Assembly (NCBI RefSeq): GCF_022682495.2 | Contig: NC_071389.1 | Span: 104,201,951 to 104,265,950 of the forward strand | Reading direction: 5' to 3' | DNA length: 64,000 nt | From: Desmodus rotundus | Lineage: Eukaryota; Chordata; Mammalia; Chiroptera; Phyllostomidae | In this document: positions 63,603 through 64,000 of the stretch, piece after piece | How positions within the stretch are numbered: position 1 is the stretch's first letter | Layout of the letters: every line of letters begins with the position of its first letter | Program-made: the position numbers and the translations under genes | The notes under the pieces: model-generated | What the model was told of the DNA's origin: nothing | Databases searched by the model: none | Seen by the model: only the letters and a program-made list of their open reading frames with translations

Positions 63603-64000
63603 ATAAAGAATAGAGAGTATTTATAAAAAGGAAATGGGCCAGGTTTTCAAACACCTTCAAAACTGGTATCTCCATTGGCATAGACTAGGATTAGCCTTCC
63701 CATGATGATAGGGACTAGGGTTTATTAGTAAATGGAATGTGAAATGACAAGGCAAGACTAAATTGTCTCTTATGTTCCTATTTTCTTGCAATTGTATCCA
63801 GTCAAATAAAATAGAAAGAGGACAGGTTGTCTTGCACTCTCAACCTGGAAGAAAAGATGAGAACAGGCCTCAGGGCCACCATCAAAGGCAGGAAGGAAAC
63901 AGAACACTCAGTGTGGCCCAACGCAGGGCTTGGCTTCTCTCTCAACTCCCCAAGGAAGCTAAAATTCTCATTAGGGAAGCAGAAGATTATATTTGGGGAG
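63603..64000. other. Unassigned intronic DNA
   Basis: Nothing recognised up to the window edge. Confidence 0.4.

Overview
The window is nuclear DNA from a placental mammal, most likely a yangochiropteran (microbat-type) bat. The main evidence is at least eight copies of a tRNA-derived SINE of the Ves type, with box-B-like text (GGTTCGA-type) and a (GA)-rich then A-rich tail. The same region also holds L1 3' tails of the kind seen in bats, mariner and hAT remnants, and ancient mammalian repeats (MIR, L2, MER5-like). Genus cannot be fixed from the sequence alone.

Only one real coding segment is supported: a 200-nt exon on the minus strand at 31426-31625. It encodes an N-terminal part of the furry homologue FRY and is flanked by a good acceptor (TTTTTCAG) and donor (GTGAGT). 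I infer that the remaining sequence is two very long FRY introns or 5' flank: upstream of the exon at 31626-64000 and downstream at 1-31425. No second FRY exon was recognised. Almost all other open frames are chance frames or fragments of transposons.

Layout. 1-10 kb: mostly unique intron with ancient L2, MIR, Tigger-like and old L1 relics. 10.7-14.2 kb: three Ves SINEs, a mariner carrying a MER5-like segment and inserted in an older repeat, and a 284-bp solo LTR with CCAAT, TATA and polyadenylation signals. 16-17.3 kb: MIRs and an unclassified MITE-like element. 18.4-23.3 kb: a minus-strand L1 holding a younger L1, Ves SINEs and an L1 tail; one piece of its ORF2 3' end is displaced to its 5' end. 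26.4-28.6 kb: a hAT-like element split by a minus-strand L1 relative that has ORF1 but no ORF2. 31.4 kb: the FRY exon. 33.9-43.9 kb: Ves SINEs (one with a large GA tract), an L1 with 5' inversion, hAT, L2, and a double retro-insertion at one target. 45.1-47.1 kb: a second ORF1-only L1 relative on the plus strand. 47-52.7 kb: largely repeat-poor intron. 53.2-54.3 kb: a decayed mariner and an L1 reverse-transcriptase fragment. 60.5-61.5 kb: a GC-rich block that may be a long solo LTR. 63.3 kb: an L1 3' end.

The most noteworthy items are the two near-full-length ORF1-only L1 relatives (HAL1-like) sharing the same ORF1-to-3'UTR junction, the reshuffled L1 at 18.4-23.3 kb, and the mariner carrying a MER5-like segment. 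Comparisons with repeat families are made from memory; no database search was run.
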